From NCBI GenBank assembly GCA_020536535.1, contig JAHLWZ010000812.1:1-64000 (forward strand): DNA of 64,000 nucleotides. The letters are read 5' to 3'. The notes beneath the pieces are model-generated. The model was given only the letters and a program-made list of their open reading frames with translations. It searched no databases and was not told the DNA's origin. The DNA comes from Pelomyxa schiedti. Its lineage: Eukaryota; Evosea; Pelobiontida; Pelomyxidae. The translations under genes were made by a program, and so were the position numbers. Positions 47,603-61,143 of the stretch are shown in pieces (positions within the stretch are counted from its first letter, which is position 1; each line of letters begins with the position of its first letter).

Positions 47603-48560
47603 GACCAAACAAAACAAAGCAACATTTCGAAATATCAACAAGAACTGCGTAAAAAAAAGCTATTGCTGTTTTGAAGAAAAGAAATTCTTCATTTAAGTTT
47701 GGCAAAATTGGAGATAGGTGGTAGATTATGCAGAACTAAAGGCCCCTGTACAAAAGTAAGATCAAGAAAAACTAAATCAAACAACCTGAAGGTGCCGGTA
47801 ATACTTCCTAAAGTTGGCAAGCCGCGAGGTATCCAAGAAAAGTGCGGTAGAAGAGAAAACTGAACATAGCATAGCCGTTGTATAAGTATGTTACAGAAAC
47901 GTTCGAGAACTATTCTATTTTGTGAACTACCAACCCCTGGGGGGGACTTGGCTCCAGCAGCCAGGCCAGGTTGATCCGAAGGCGGGAGTCAGTCACTGGC
48001 CCACACAAAAGTGACAAGCAATCACAAAAACTGAATAAAAACAATGACGAAAAATAAAGGGCACAGTTCCAGCAGCCAGGCCTCATCGGACCATAGGCGG
48101 GAGTCAGTCGCCAAGCCCACCCCGTCCCACTCCCCTGTCACTACTTGTATACCTTATGGTACGAATCAACTAAGAAATCAACTCGCTTTGGAGAGTTAAA
48201 GGTAGCGCTCAAAGGTGCGAGGAAGGGGAAAAAGACGCGATAAGAAGGCGGAGAAAAAGAAACAAAGAAAAAAGACGCGACACAGCCGCATAGGCCCAGC
48301 ATGCTCCCAAAGTGCGTACGGACAGATGTTGCCTCCCAAATTTGTTCCCCCTACGTTGCGCCTGTCGTCGGCTCGCCACTCGTTTTTTACAATATTTATA
48401 GATTCAAGTGAATCAAGTTATCAAATTTAAATAAGGGAAAATTGACGTACTAAATGCAACTCCGGCTGTGAATGTCACCAAAACACTGACTGATAGACTC
48501 AAGCGATCGCTGATTACTGGGGTCCTTACAGTTTCACCTCAAAGTCTTGTCCTACTCTCT
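47603..48560. other. 1-kb gap with shared promoter-like motif
   Basis: The 13-mer CCAGCAGCCAGGC occurs at 47954-47966 and 48069-48081, each followed by 'gcgggagtcagtc'. The same 13-mer and the related 'gcggaagtcagttaccaagcc' occur in the 5' repeats at 812-824 (reversed) and 50931-50943. So this gap holds the upstream control region of family copy 2. A basic frame at about 48215-48420 has no ATG and is not supported as coding. Confidence 0.5.
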
Positions 48561-49939
48561 CTAGTTGAGGTTGGTGTTGAATATTGTGCGGATCTCAGCG
48601 AAGGTTCGAGAGGATGCATGGGAGCTGATGCTAAAACAAGGTGAAGTTCCACCAGGAATACAAAGGGGCAGTGTGCTTCTTTCTTGGAGCCGCACACACG
48701 AGCTCCAGCGCAAGTATTCCATTCACGCAATTCTTAAGAGATTCGAGAAGTAGAGAGAGCCAGAGGTTTGTATTACTTATTCCCAGCACTCTCTAACTCT
48801 CCACACAGAACACTGCAATTGAAGATTACGTGGATTACTACCCCAAAGTGGAGGAGTGTTATGATGAAACTCCAAGTGATGACAACTCAGATTATTGTTT
48901 GGAGACGGACTTTGTGCCTGATGAAGAGGCCATACTGGCCAAATCGGCTGATAAACCTCTGGTATTCGAAGGTGATTGGTCCCCTGAACCCAAGGTATCC
49001 AATGGTTACATTAGATTAAACCTAATATGTTTTATGTTTTCTTCCATTAGCCTGCACCACTTCCCACTCTGGAGGTACCAAAGGCTGGTGAGTTCGAGAT
49101 ACCGGCCGATTTAGCCGATTACGATGACGGTGAAAAGCTTCTGTTTAGTCCCTCTCCGCCACAGGAGTATTCATCCATTAGCACCAGCGAGGCAACAGAG
49201 GCCACTAAGAGCACAGAAGGCAGCAAGGATGCAAATCAACACCTACCATCTGACCTTGTGCACTTCAGAACAGCATGGCAACTTGTATGTTTGCACTGCA
49301 TTCCCTTGTGGTTTGGGATGGAGTGAGCTTTTTCTGACAAAGTCCAAGGTGCTTTTGTGCCTGAAGTCTAAGAAGGATTTTGAAGGGGCTCGGGCAGTAT
49401 CCAGAGAGATGAAAGCAATTGTTGAATCGGTGGAGCGTGTCTTCTGGCGCGAACACAGGTTGGACCTGTGTTCCCCCCGAATGCGTGACTTCTTTTCCTG
49501 GATGATCAATGCTAAGATGAAGATTCCTCTGTATGCTATGAGAGTGTCTGACTTGTCTATCAACCTGGCCCCCAACTGTAATCGAATCATGGAGAAGATA
49601 TCTACAGTAGGCGGTTGCCACGCCGAGACAATAAATATCCACTGCAAAACTGGACAGCCTACCAGGATAGACACCCTGCTGAAGGCCATCAGCGTCACCC
49701 TTACACTGGTACTCAAGTCAAACACCATTACTGGAACCCACTTGACGATGTTCCATTGCCCCCAGGAAGCCGTTGCCACCGTCATCGAGATGGTCTCCCA
49801 CCAGAATCCCCACAACATTCACGTGCTCACACTTCGTGGTCCGAACCTCACTGGGCCAGCTTCTACCCCTCTCATTGTCGCTACAACTGCTTCTCCAGTT
49901 ACCCCATCCATGGCTTCCACTTCCTCATATAACCACTGA
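48561..49939 (+). CDS. Multigene-family member (copy 2) with in-frame stop
   Basis: The first recognisable exon follows 'ctctctag' at about 48564 and aligns with copy 3 ('GEVPPGIQRGSVLLSWSRTH' versus 'GEVPEGIPRDRVWVAWCRSH'). It has no ATG, and the true first exon is not found. The frame meets TAG at 48751-48753 ('RFEK-stop-REPE') before the splice that continues in frame to 'NTAIEDYVDYYPKVEECYDE'. An acidic exon ends 'VFEGDWSPEPK', then 'LPSDLVHFRTAWQL'. After a roughly 65-base intron the conserved block follows: 'ESVERVFWREHRLDLCSPRM', 'SLINLAP'-like, 'IHCKTGQPTRIDTLLKAI', 'MFHCPQEAVATVIEMVSHQN' and 'PHNIHVLTLRGPNL'. Intron positions match copy 3. It may be a recent pseudogene. The family is not recognised. 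Confidence 0.55.
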
Positions 49940-50834
49940 TGAGACTCTGCCCTTTGATGTGCACATTGTGGTGGTTGACGACCAGTGTTGCCGGAAGGTT
50001 GAGAACACCACAGCCGTTGCCTACGCCAAAAGCACCGTAAAGAGGAGCATCGCCTCGGCTCCTGTACATACACATAAACATAAACGACTCTACATGTGTC
50101 TGCGGTCATAACAGGCCACGTCAGGTTGCGCAGTTCGGTGCTCAGCCCACTCCTCAAAGAGGAAAAAAAATACCCGTGGTTCAGCTAACAGATCAGGCTC
50201 CCAACCAAGGTGAACGTTCCCGACCTACCGCCCAGAACCATAGAGGTGAGGACAACACTGCCGGTTGTTTCGGCAAGAACAAGGCGAGTCTGGGGGGTGG
50301 GCATTGATTAGAAATCATCAGAGACAATTAGAAACCGATTAGAACGTCCATTTTGGACGCTTTTTACGGTAAACTCACTAATACCTCCCTCCGCCTAAAA
50401 GGATATGCACCTAGCTTGCCCTACATACAATCCGGCATCCTTTTCACCGGGCACAAAAAACCCACAGTACCTTGAAAAAGCAAGTTCTACGATGAATGGC
50501 AAAGATTTTTGTTTTCAAACAGAATGTGGGGTATCAAAGGCTGGGTTATTCTGTCTGTTCTCTACCAATTGCCGAATTTCGGAGCGTCTAGGTGTTGTAG
50601 AATGACAAGACCCTGCCTCACTGGGCTGCACAAAACAACATCAGTAAAAGAAGAAAAACTGAACAGACAAACCTTCACACAAGGAAAACTCTGTCGCACG
50701 TATCCAACTGAAAGTCCAGACAACTTGGAGATACACGGTTAGTTACGAAAGAGGAAACACGGAACTACCTTATGCTAGCCGGCTGAATGAAAAACAATGC
50801 AACCGAAAAAAACAGAGAAAAAAAAAAAAAGGTA
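49940..50834. other. Intergenic stretch, no supported gene
   Basis: About 0.9 kb between copies 2 and 3. Short frames occur on both strands without homology or splice support. It may be partly a decayed continuation of copy 2: a frame open to 50111 lacks family motifs. Confidence 0.3.
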
Positions 50835-51615
50835 AACGTGGGGCTTCCGGGGCCATTGGAGACAGCGGAAGTCAGTTACCAAGCCAAAGGGAGCCTAGTT
50901 CCCGTAGGTCTCCCTTGTGCGAGCTCGGTCCCAGCAGCCAGGCACATTGACCAATGGCCCTTTCCACCCCACACTGCCAAAAAAAAAAAAAACGATAAAT
51001 CCTCCAGCTGTCTACGTAACCTGCGGTTTTCGAAAGTAAAACATTGAAAGGACCCCAAAGACCACAAAGAAAAAAAAGAGAGAGAAAAACGCAGGGTGCT
51101 GCAACGAAGACGGCTTGTGTCGTCTGTGTTCCTCCAAACCCGCATCCTCCCCAGTGTCGCAGAACAATCCGCATTGTCGTCTTCGTTGTTTTATTATTTT
51201 TCTTTGTAAACAGGTTTCTCCTGCTTATAAGTTGAGGGATTGCAACTGATCTTGTCATTTTGAAGAATGTGGCACAAACACCGAAGCTTCGAAGGAGGAA
51301 AACTCATTTCGGCTTCGTATAAACTTCTTCTTCGCATAAAAAATGATCCATGTATCTTTGAAGGTGAACTGCGGTTCGCAAAAGGACAAGGAAATGGGTT
51401 CAAAGAATGGTATTATGTGTGGGGACAAAAAAGAAAACAAAAAACGATGTGATACACGGAGGAGGAGGAAGCTTCGACAACCGATGCGACCTCGTGGCAA
51501 TGCTTCCCAATCGATGGCGAGCCGTTCTTCTGCAGGGTGACCGGAACTGGATCCTGGAACAACCTTTTGCACAGCAACCACATGGCTACACTCATCATCA
51601 AAAAGAGGTGCCCAA
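50835..51615 (+). repeat. Inverted 0.8-kb duplication (right arm)
   Basis: This is the plus-strand counterpart of 123-921. It spans the promoter, the 5' leader and the first codons of copy 3. Shared blocks include 'gtggggcttcc.', the CCAGCAGCCAGGC motif at 50931-50943, the A-run before 'cgataaatcctcc', 'acttataagttgaggg'-like leader sequence, and the segment through 'aagaggtgcccaaa'. Homology stops abruptly after that. Confidence 0.8.
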
Positions 51616-53233
51616 AGGAGGCAACAGATGCACAGGCTCGCTTTTGGCAACAGCAGAGCCTCAGCACGAATTATCGAAAGAGGCACAGGTACCACAAGGT
51701 GGGTGAGGACGTGTTTGCGGCCATGCAAAGGAACGGGGAGGTGCCTGAGGGCATCCCCCGTGACAGGGTGTGGGTGGCATGGTGCAGGTCGCATGAGCTG
51801 AACAAGAGGTATTCCTTCAAAGCCATTTGCAAACGACTCGGCCAGGACCCAGTCACAGGAAAAATGGCTGTGTGTAGAGTGGTGGAAGTGGGGTGTCGTG
51901 GTTTCCTCCTGATTGCAGAGCAGTCTTCTCTCATCTCATCTCCTCTCCTCTCTCACGTACTCCCCCTTGTCTGTTTGTAACTTCATTGACAGAAGAGAAA
52001 TGCCCAAGTACCAACAGAAGAAGAAGATGATGATGGTGAAGAGCAAGAATGTTACAGTAGTGACCAGGAGGAGGAGGACGATGATTACAACCTTGCGCCA
52101 GAGGAATATTCCTCCAGCCGTCCGCGCCAAGACCCGTCCTTGAAGTGGGAACTGAGCAGAATACCAGTCATTCTCGAGGGTGACCTCATTCCCCCGCCAA
52201 AGGTACTTCTTGCTTGTTGGCTGCGCGGCACTTTCTCATTCCACATCCATCCATCATCAGGCCCCAATCTTGTCTGATGCTGAGAACTGGGGATTGGCTC
52301 TCGATTTGTCACAGATCAAGGACACGGTTCGTTTCGTTCACACTCACACTTCAATTCCCTTTCCCTCTCTCCCTTCCCCCACTTCCACCACGCCCACAGG
52401 AGGATGATTCTGAGGAAGAAGGCACCACTTCCACAGAGGAGACGTTGGAACAAGAGCCTGATGCAAAACCACCCCATGACGTCGTCCGCTTTCGGTCAGC
52501 CTGGATAATGGTGTGTGCCCCATGTGTCTCTTTCTGGATATCTCATAATTTTCAACAGATTTTGATGCTGTTGTCTCCTGTTGCATTTGAGAGAATGAGG
52601 GGTGTGTGCAAGGGACTCCTGACACTTGTGAGGTCTCTTGAGAGAACTTTCTGGTGCGAGTTGCGATACAATTTCTGCAACCCCAGAGAACGCCAACACT
52701 ACATGAGAGAGAAAGCAAATGCACCTGCGGTGCGTGCTACAGAGATGGCAATCAACTGTTCCCCAATCTGCCTTCAGACAGTGCACGAACTCGAGGTATA
52801 TGGGGGCTTCATTGCCAAGCGATTTGATATACACTGTACCACTGGACAAAACGCCACGCCCAATACACTTTGGTCGGCCATCATCAGCACAGTGGAAGGG
52901 GTCATGAGAGCCAACACCCGCCCGGACACCCAGCTCATCGTCCACCACTGCCCCCAGGAAATGGTCGGCACCATCATCCACGCCGTGATGTCGATCCAGG
53001 AGCCCAGCAACATCAGCCTGCTCACCATCATCGGGGACAACCAAATCACATTCCCCCCTGGGTTCCGGCCTCTGCCGCCCGACTCGAAGAGGTGCCTGCC
53101 AAGAATAGAACTTGAAGTCGACCACGACAGATCATGCTGCACCATGACCGACTCCCACAGTCATCAACAACATACCACCCCGCGCCCAGCCCACTTCCAC
53201 CCGCGCCCTGGCCCCTGCCCCCACCATCAATAA
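51582..53233 (+). CDS. Multigene-family member (copy 3), apparently intact
   Basis: ATG at 51582 ('MATLIIKKRCPKEATDAQAR'). Exon 1 encodes a basic N-terminus and 'GEVPEGIPRDRVWVAWCRSH' plus 'KRYSFKAICKRLG', a helix-rich block that could bind nucleic acid. After an intron comes an acidic linker ('TEEEDDDGEEQECYSSDQEE'), then 'RIPVILEGDLIPPPK', a further short exon, and 'PHDVVRFRSAWIM'. A 48-base intron leads to the roughly 180-residue conserved block: 'LVRSLERTFWCELRYNFCNP', 'DIHCTTGQNATPNTLWSAII', 'IVHHCPQEMVGTIIHAVMSI' and 'EPSNISLLTIIGDNQ'. The tail is Pro/His-rich and ends at TAA 53231-53233. Splice sites match copy 2. No known domain is recognised. Composition suggests a nuclear or nucleic-acid-associated protein. 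Confidence 0.65.
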
Positions 53234-53836
53234 CAACAACAACAATAATAACGACAGGAGGGCCAGCAGCAGCCAAAACAACAACGGGGGGGCCAACGGC
53301 GGGACAGTCACGGGGAAGAGGTTGGCGCCGGGGACACCCCCTCGTGTGCTCCTGCCCCCACCAACCACATTCACAAATGGGGCCACTGGCGAAAACAATC
53401 GCCGCCGTAGACTGTCGTGATGCTCCCGTGCACCGTGCACAACACGAAAAAACCAAGAGAATTTCTGTTGTTCTTCTTTGATTTCTTTGTTTCCTTCTGA
53501 GAACTGCATCGTACGTAGGGGTATTTCGGTTGCTGTTGGAGTGGCGAGACACATTTGCATTCTTCCCTCTTCTGCAATTCTCCTTACTAAACAAGATTCA
53601 ATGTGCAACTTGGACACTTCAGAGTCCTCTACCTCTGCACTTGTGAAAGAAGTTTTGATGGGATCAAAATTCTCGGACCAACACACACCTCACTTACCAT
53701 CTAAATGAACAACTTTGCCATGTTATACAGAATAGAAACATCAAGGCATTTCCATTCGAACACGGCAAAAAGAGATCTCCGCTCTTACGAAAAATAAAAA
53801 AAAAACCTTTTGAAAAGGAAGAACAGGTGCAGGGGA
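53234..53836. other. Intergenic gap between family copy 3 and DLD
   Basis: About 0.6 kb. It starts with CAA/AAC-rich low complexity. Frames on both strands are short and unsupported. The DLD promoter must lie here. Confidence 0.3.
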
Positions 53837-55983
<2,147 letters not shown>

Positions 55984-56056
55984 AACAAGAAACAAGTACC
56001 AATTCAATGTCCTTCCTCTATCTACAATTTTCTCTTTTTTTTTTCCTTTCAAAACA

Positions 56057-58557
56057 TTATCTTCTTTTCTGGTAGAATAGTAGCACGGGGTGCTCATAGT
56101 GACGTGAATTCACAAATTCGTCCCAGCTTGCAGCAACCTCATGGCACACAGAATCATCAAACTTCATCCAGTGTCTGCTTTTGTTCCTGCTTCTGCTCTC
56201 TGGGGAGAAGGAGAAAACGCTGTTGTAGTGCATCATCCAGAAACACAACATTCCTCTTAGATCGTATAGTGCCGATTTGCCTTGAAAAATGTCCCCCAGT
56301 TGTAGGGTTTCCCCAATGGTCTGATAGAACTTCGTAATAGCTGCAAAGGTACTGTTAGAACAATGAAAATAGTAAGGGAAAAAACAATAGGGTTCTGGGT
56401 GTGAAGTTGGCCACGTGAGTCCAACTGCAAGGACTTGAGGGTCCGCACTTTGATTCAAATACAAATGAGTGTCAACTTTCCCGCGACAATTTCCCTTTTC
56501 ACATGATAAGTTTAGATGGCTTAGCTCCCACTATCATACACAAGATGACAGCACTGTGTTGGTAGACTTAAGCATTGAGGCCATACCTTGGCCGTCATCA
56601 CTTTTTTTTGAAGGAACTGAGTTTGTGAAAGGAAATGTATCTCATACCTGACGGTCGCGTAGATAACCCAGGATTGATATTCGCGGAGTAAAGAACCGGC
56701 CCCTTCCGGACACTTAACTCCCGCTTTCGGGCATTCTCCCTGAGAGAGTGAGGAAATTCAACTACGGATCTTTGAGCTTGTACCTTTTGCGTTAAGCGGA
56801 GACCAAAGATTGCGTGTGGGAGGCACTTGGCATTCTGGCATGGACCTGATGGGTTTTGTACCACCATGCACCTGTGAAGGCAGTTTAAAATCGCTTCCTA
56901 ACAAAAATTAATATCCAGTGCAAGATCGGCAGGAGAATACAAATGCTTCTCTTGCATCCTCCTGAATTCAGTAAGATAACAATTACATGAACGCCCGCAC
57001 ACAGTTTCTCCAAGCTGAAATCGTGCCTGCTGGCTGAAATGTGTACTTAGTGCTATCCTCAACATAGAAGGAGAAACTGTTCTTGCTTGAGTTTCTTGAA
57101 ACGACAAGAAAATTTCCTAGGAATTTGTGAGTAAAAACAGTTGAAGAACAATTGAGGCTTGCTTTTAGAGCGACGAAGATACTGTCAGAATAATGCTCCT
57201 TGAGAGCCAAAAAGGGCTCCCTAAAGCGGGATAAATTCCACAGAGATTGCACAACAACATTCAAGAAACAGTTGTTTTCGCCATTGTTTATAAGGCCAAC
57301 ATGTCTGGGCTCCATTGTCTGTCCCATAACCTCATCTGGCAAAAATGATTTCGCGTAACCACCATTGCCTCCCGTAAAGAAGCAATTCGGTGCCTCTTGG
57401 TGAGTTGCTGGAGCTTCCTTAGGGGCACCAATCATGGAGAACTTGAGGTCATTATATCTATCAAATCCGCCTGGACAATTCTGAGCAGGGTTCGGTTTCA
57501 TGTAGGGTTGTGGGTCAGTATCCGCTATTGGAGAAATAACATCCCCCCCTTTCATGGTCATGGTCATGGTCATGGTCATTGCCGCTGCGGCCATGTGTTC
57601 GGTGGCCTGTGGTTGCTGCACAATTTTTATCTTTGGGCGCGGCTTCGAAGGCTCGAAGGCCGGGGGAGGTGGTGCCGGCGGAACACTAGCTTCAACTGAA
57701 GTGGTATCGCGCGAACCAGGCTGTGCTTGGTTAGGTAGCCGAGCCCCCATTTCCACATTAGTATTCGCGGCACCAGGAGCCTGAGCCTGAGCCTGGACTC
57801 GAACCTGGAGCGACTGCTGGTGCTGATTTTGATGCTGATTCTGCTGGACATTATTATCGTTTGGTGTGGCGACGGGCTGTTCCCATTGGGCGTTGTTCGC
57901 CACATCGGGGGGGATCTGGCACCGCGGGAGCTTCTGCCGAGTGAACTGCTCCTGGCCCGGCTGCGGGTTCGCATTCTGCCGCTCCTGCGGAATGTGAACC
58001 GCTGTCGGTGCGGGGGCTTGCCGCTGCTGCTGCTGCGGCGGCGGCGGCGGCTGTTGTTGGGGCCACACGGGGGTCTGGGCCGAGGGGGGCATGCGGCAAA
58101 CCAGCGGCTGGGGGAGAAAGACGCCCTGCGGGGGAGAGGGACGGGTGGGGGCAGGGCCCTCTACAGGGGCGCGCTGGGGCTGGGGCTGAGGTTGAGGTTG
58201 AGGCGGCAGGGCGAGAGAGGAAGGGGGAGGGGGCAGTAGAAGGAGGCCGGGGGGCGGGACGCGGGGCTGCGGGGTGGCCACGATCAAGGGGTGCTGCAGT
58301 GGCGGCTGGGCAATGGGCAATGGGGCCTTCTGCTGCTGTACCTGGGGCGGCGTCGGTGGCGGCCGCGACGGCGGGTGTTGCGAAACGTGCGGTTGTTGTT
58401 GCGGTGGATGTTGCTGGGGCTGTGGCTGCGGCTGGGACGGTGGTGGTGCATAGCACGACGGCGGTGGTGCGTTTTGGCTGGGGCGATAGTGGTACATGGG
58501 TGGTGGGAGTTGTTGCTGTTGCTGAGCTGGGGATCGCTGGTCTGGCGGTACGTACAT
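56057..58557 (-). CDS. USP53/54-type ubiquitin-specific peptidase with long Q/P-rich N-terminus
   Basis: ATG at 58557 ('MYVPPDQRSPAQQQQQ'). About 390 residues of Pro/Gln low complexity follow, including an MTMTMTMTM run from a 6-base microsatellite. The USP core begins at 'HVGLINNGENNCFLNVVVQS' with the catalytic Cys. After introns come 'SMLRIALSTHFSQQARFQLG' and 'EDAREAF/EAILNCLHRCMV', then 'QNAKCLPHAIFGLRLTQK'. The C-terminal half is 'PQVLAVGLTWPTSHPEP', 'TIGETLQLGDIFQGKSALYD', 'GMLCFWMMHYNSVFSFSPES' with the catalytic His, and 'WMKFDDSVCHEVAASWDEF'. USP53/54 of animals were long thought inactive. Here both Cys and His are visible, so activity is possible. The join between about 56700 and 56470 is not resolved. 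Confidence 0.85.
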
Positions 58558-58782
58558 GGTTATTGTACCAACAAACAACAACCCAAAATTACGAAAAGAC
58601 GGCTGGCACGACCGAGATTTTCAAGTTGGGTTTGGGGGTGTTACTGGATTGAGAACAGTTTTCCTCCGTTGGAGTGCTGTAATCTCCCGACGGAACTACC
58701 ACCTGCTCCCATGGCAAGCCGTCCACCAGAGAGTTCTCCCCAACTCATCTCTTACTGAGATCGCACCTCAGTAAACATCAAC

Positions 58783-59581
58783 ATGCAAAGCGATGTTGAG
58801 GGTCTTTGGCGAGTGCTGGACGAGATCGGCGCGGGGGCGTCCATGTTCCTGAACGGCGTGTACGTGTCTGTCATTCTTGGGGCGTATTGCTTCCCGACCG
58901 ACAATTTGTGAAGAAACTTTTCTCCCCCCCTTTGGCACTTGGTGACCCCAAAATTTGCAGGTCAGGGGTGCCCTTTAGTCAGTACACAGCAGAGCAAGCA
59001 GCAAGTACTTAATCCGTCGCCTCTTTCGTCTATTTCTATTCGCACAATTCTAACGTATCTTACTACTATCCTAAAACACAATACAAAACTCAATAGAGCT
59101 AACAAGCACAAATCTCCTTCAAACAAACAACACCCCTACATACATACAAACAAAACCACCACAACAACACAAAAAAGGTGACTTGGCGAGATTGCAGGTT
59201 CTTGCTACAGAATGTGAACGACTTGCTACCACGTCATCATTGGCACACCTCGAGATATGCCCGCAGTCAGGGGACGCCTCGTCGCTGGCGTCACCAACTG
59301 GCAACCTCTACACCGCATCGTACAGCACCGCCTCAGCAATCGACGTACTCACAGAGCAAAACATAGCCATGATGAAGGCCGACGTGGTCATGCGCGAAGG
59401 AATCAGGCGCGTGGCCACCGGTTCCTATGACAAGATTGACGCACTGCAGAAGCAGAAGAAATCGGGCCCGACATTCCCTCCCAAGAGCGGACCGGTTTCA
59501 TCAGCACCCTCCTCGTCAATGACTTCCACACAGCCTTCATCCTCACCCTTCGCTGCGCCTTCACAACAAAGGCGAATGTGA
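58783..59581 (+). CDS. Small helical protein of unknown function
   Basis: ATG at 58783 ('MQSDVEGLWRVLDEIGAGAS'). At least two introns follow. A middle exon near 58960 probably reads 'SGVPFSQYTAEQAA'. The last exon (from about 59178) reads 'DLARLQVLATECERLATTSS', 'ASAIDVLTEQNIAMMKADVV' and 'VATGSYDKIDALQKQKK', ending in a Ser/Pro/Gln tail. Helical content and size recall small BLOC/BORC or Mediator subunits, but no specific match is claimed. Its start is 226 bases from the divergent USP start. Confidence 0.5.
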
Positions 59582-59760
59582 CACTTGGTATTTCGTGCTA
59601 CACTTCAGCTTTTGGACTATTCCATGACAATTGACGATACTATCAATCAATGACCACAATTGGCGAATGCCACACCTTGGCTGATGCATTTGTTTCCTTC
59701 AATACCACAACAAAAAAGTCAATTTTTTTTTTACGTACATTATTTTGTTCTTGCACACCT

Positions 59761-61143
59761 TTATGACAATGGGAGAGGAAATGTTGTTCTGCCCTGATTG
59801 ATATTGGATGAGCCCCAGTGTGGGTCGAGAGAGTGGGCAATAAACTGGCGCACAACCCAGTCTACTCCTTGTGATATCTCCACCAGCATGTCACCAACTG
59901 AGTAGCCCTGAACTCGCCACGCAGAGCATTTGAGTGAGTGAACATCCATCACAACCGCTATCTCTTGAGGAGACAGGCAGTCGGGAAGGTCTTGCTTGGC
60001 CGCTGGATGGAAGTGAGAGAATCAACATTGAAGGAAGGGTACTGGAACACACCAAATATCACAACTGGTATGAGAGGATATTTTGAATAATTGTTGTGCA
60101 AGCCCACAATGAGGTGAAGTGCCGCCTTCGCCTCTAATATTCTTTACAAAAAGTTAATGCACAGGATACCAAAACAATGCGGAACGAAACCGATCTACAT
60201 CCTGACTATCAACAAAGAAGAATAAAGCGTCGCAAGGGAAGTATTGTTGCCAAGTGGGGATTGTCTTATCACCTCCTCTGATATCTTAAGAGAAAGTACT
60301 GACACTAAACAAAAAGATTAACATCATACCTACTAGTTCGAGTGAACACTCGTATCCTAAATGTTTCCAAGGTATAGTTTCTACGTTGTATGACATGGTA
60401 GGTATAGTGGTAACGTACTCATGTGTCTTTGAAAGTGAGTTCGAGAACACTTCACTTCATATAACCTGAAGAAGATAAAGAGCAAATGTTTTTCCGGCGT
60501 TATCCAAGCCCAACATGAGAACCCTGACTCAACACTTAGAAGAAATACAGACGACTATAGATAATAGACCACAGTCTTAAATATCTAAAGGGGAGTGACT
60601 ACTTGGCTGAGAAAGGTTTTCTTTTCACTGAGGCTATCAATTTTGATATAAACCCTGGATTCTGCTTATCTTCCATCCTTTTCAGGGTTGATTTGCTCGC
60701 ATGTTGTACTCGGAAGTATTCTTTAGTGTAAGATTTTGTATCTGCACAACAACAGCAGACATGTCCTCTGCGCTGCTCAGCAGTGACGGGTGGAGTGGTC
60801 TTCCTATACCAGAAAAGTCTGTCCCTCATAGGCAAAGGAACAGAACCAGAGGGAGCGGAGCTTGCAGAACGAACAAGGGCAGAGAGTGAAGTGAGCCACA
60901 ACTGACTTGGTCTAAACAAACCAGGAATTACCGCTTCGTAGTAAAGCCCAACCATGGTCTTCGCGGTCTCATGCCACTGTATGTCAGATGAACAAATACA
61001 ACAGCACTGAAGAGCGACAGAAAAAGATGACGGTGCCGTATGTACGTTACCTTGGCACAAACACGCGACGCCTGAACAAGGTCCTTCTTCCCCAACCATA
61101 AAAACACCGCTCGTAAGACAAACACCTCACTCGTGAGATCCAT
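59761..61143 (-). CDS. F-box domain fused to ARF-like GTPase with altered G motifs
   Basis: Seven exons (61143-61051, 60976-60603, 60523-60466, 60426-60330, 60284-60176, 60141-60053, 60002-59761) give 353 residues with introns of 34-79 bases. Residues 1-40 form an F-box: 'MDLTSEVFVLRAVFLWLGKK' then 'DLVQASRVCAK/WHETAK' across intron 1. A linker of about 95 residues includes a 'HVCCCCAD' cluster. The same uninterrupted exon 2 frame runs into the ARF N-terminal helix ('NPGFISKLIASVKRKPFSAK'). The ARF motifs follow: P-loop 'VLMLGLDNAGKT', switch I 'VTTIPTMSYNVETI', switch II 'VDIRGGDKTIPTWQQYF' and G4 'VVIFAAKQDLPD'. ARFs have WDVGGQDK and NKQD, so the catalytic Gln is Gly and the base-contacting Asn is Ala. 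The myristoylated Gly2 is absent. It could couple an SCF ubiquitin ligase to membranes or an ARF partner (inference). Confidence 0.82.

Noticed and set aside
48215-48420. Basic open frame upstream of family copy 2 as its first exon
   Set aside because: It begins only with GTG, has no similarity to the copy-3 N-terminus and ends in a stop without a clear donor.
48561-53233. The gene family as viral or transposon-encoded
   Set aside because: No terminal repeats, integrase, reverse transcriptase, polymerase or capsid motifs are present, and the copies keep conserved spliceosomal introns.
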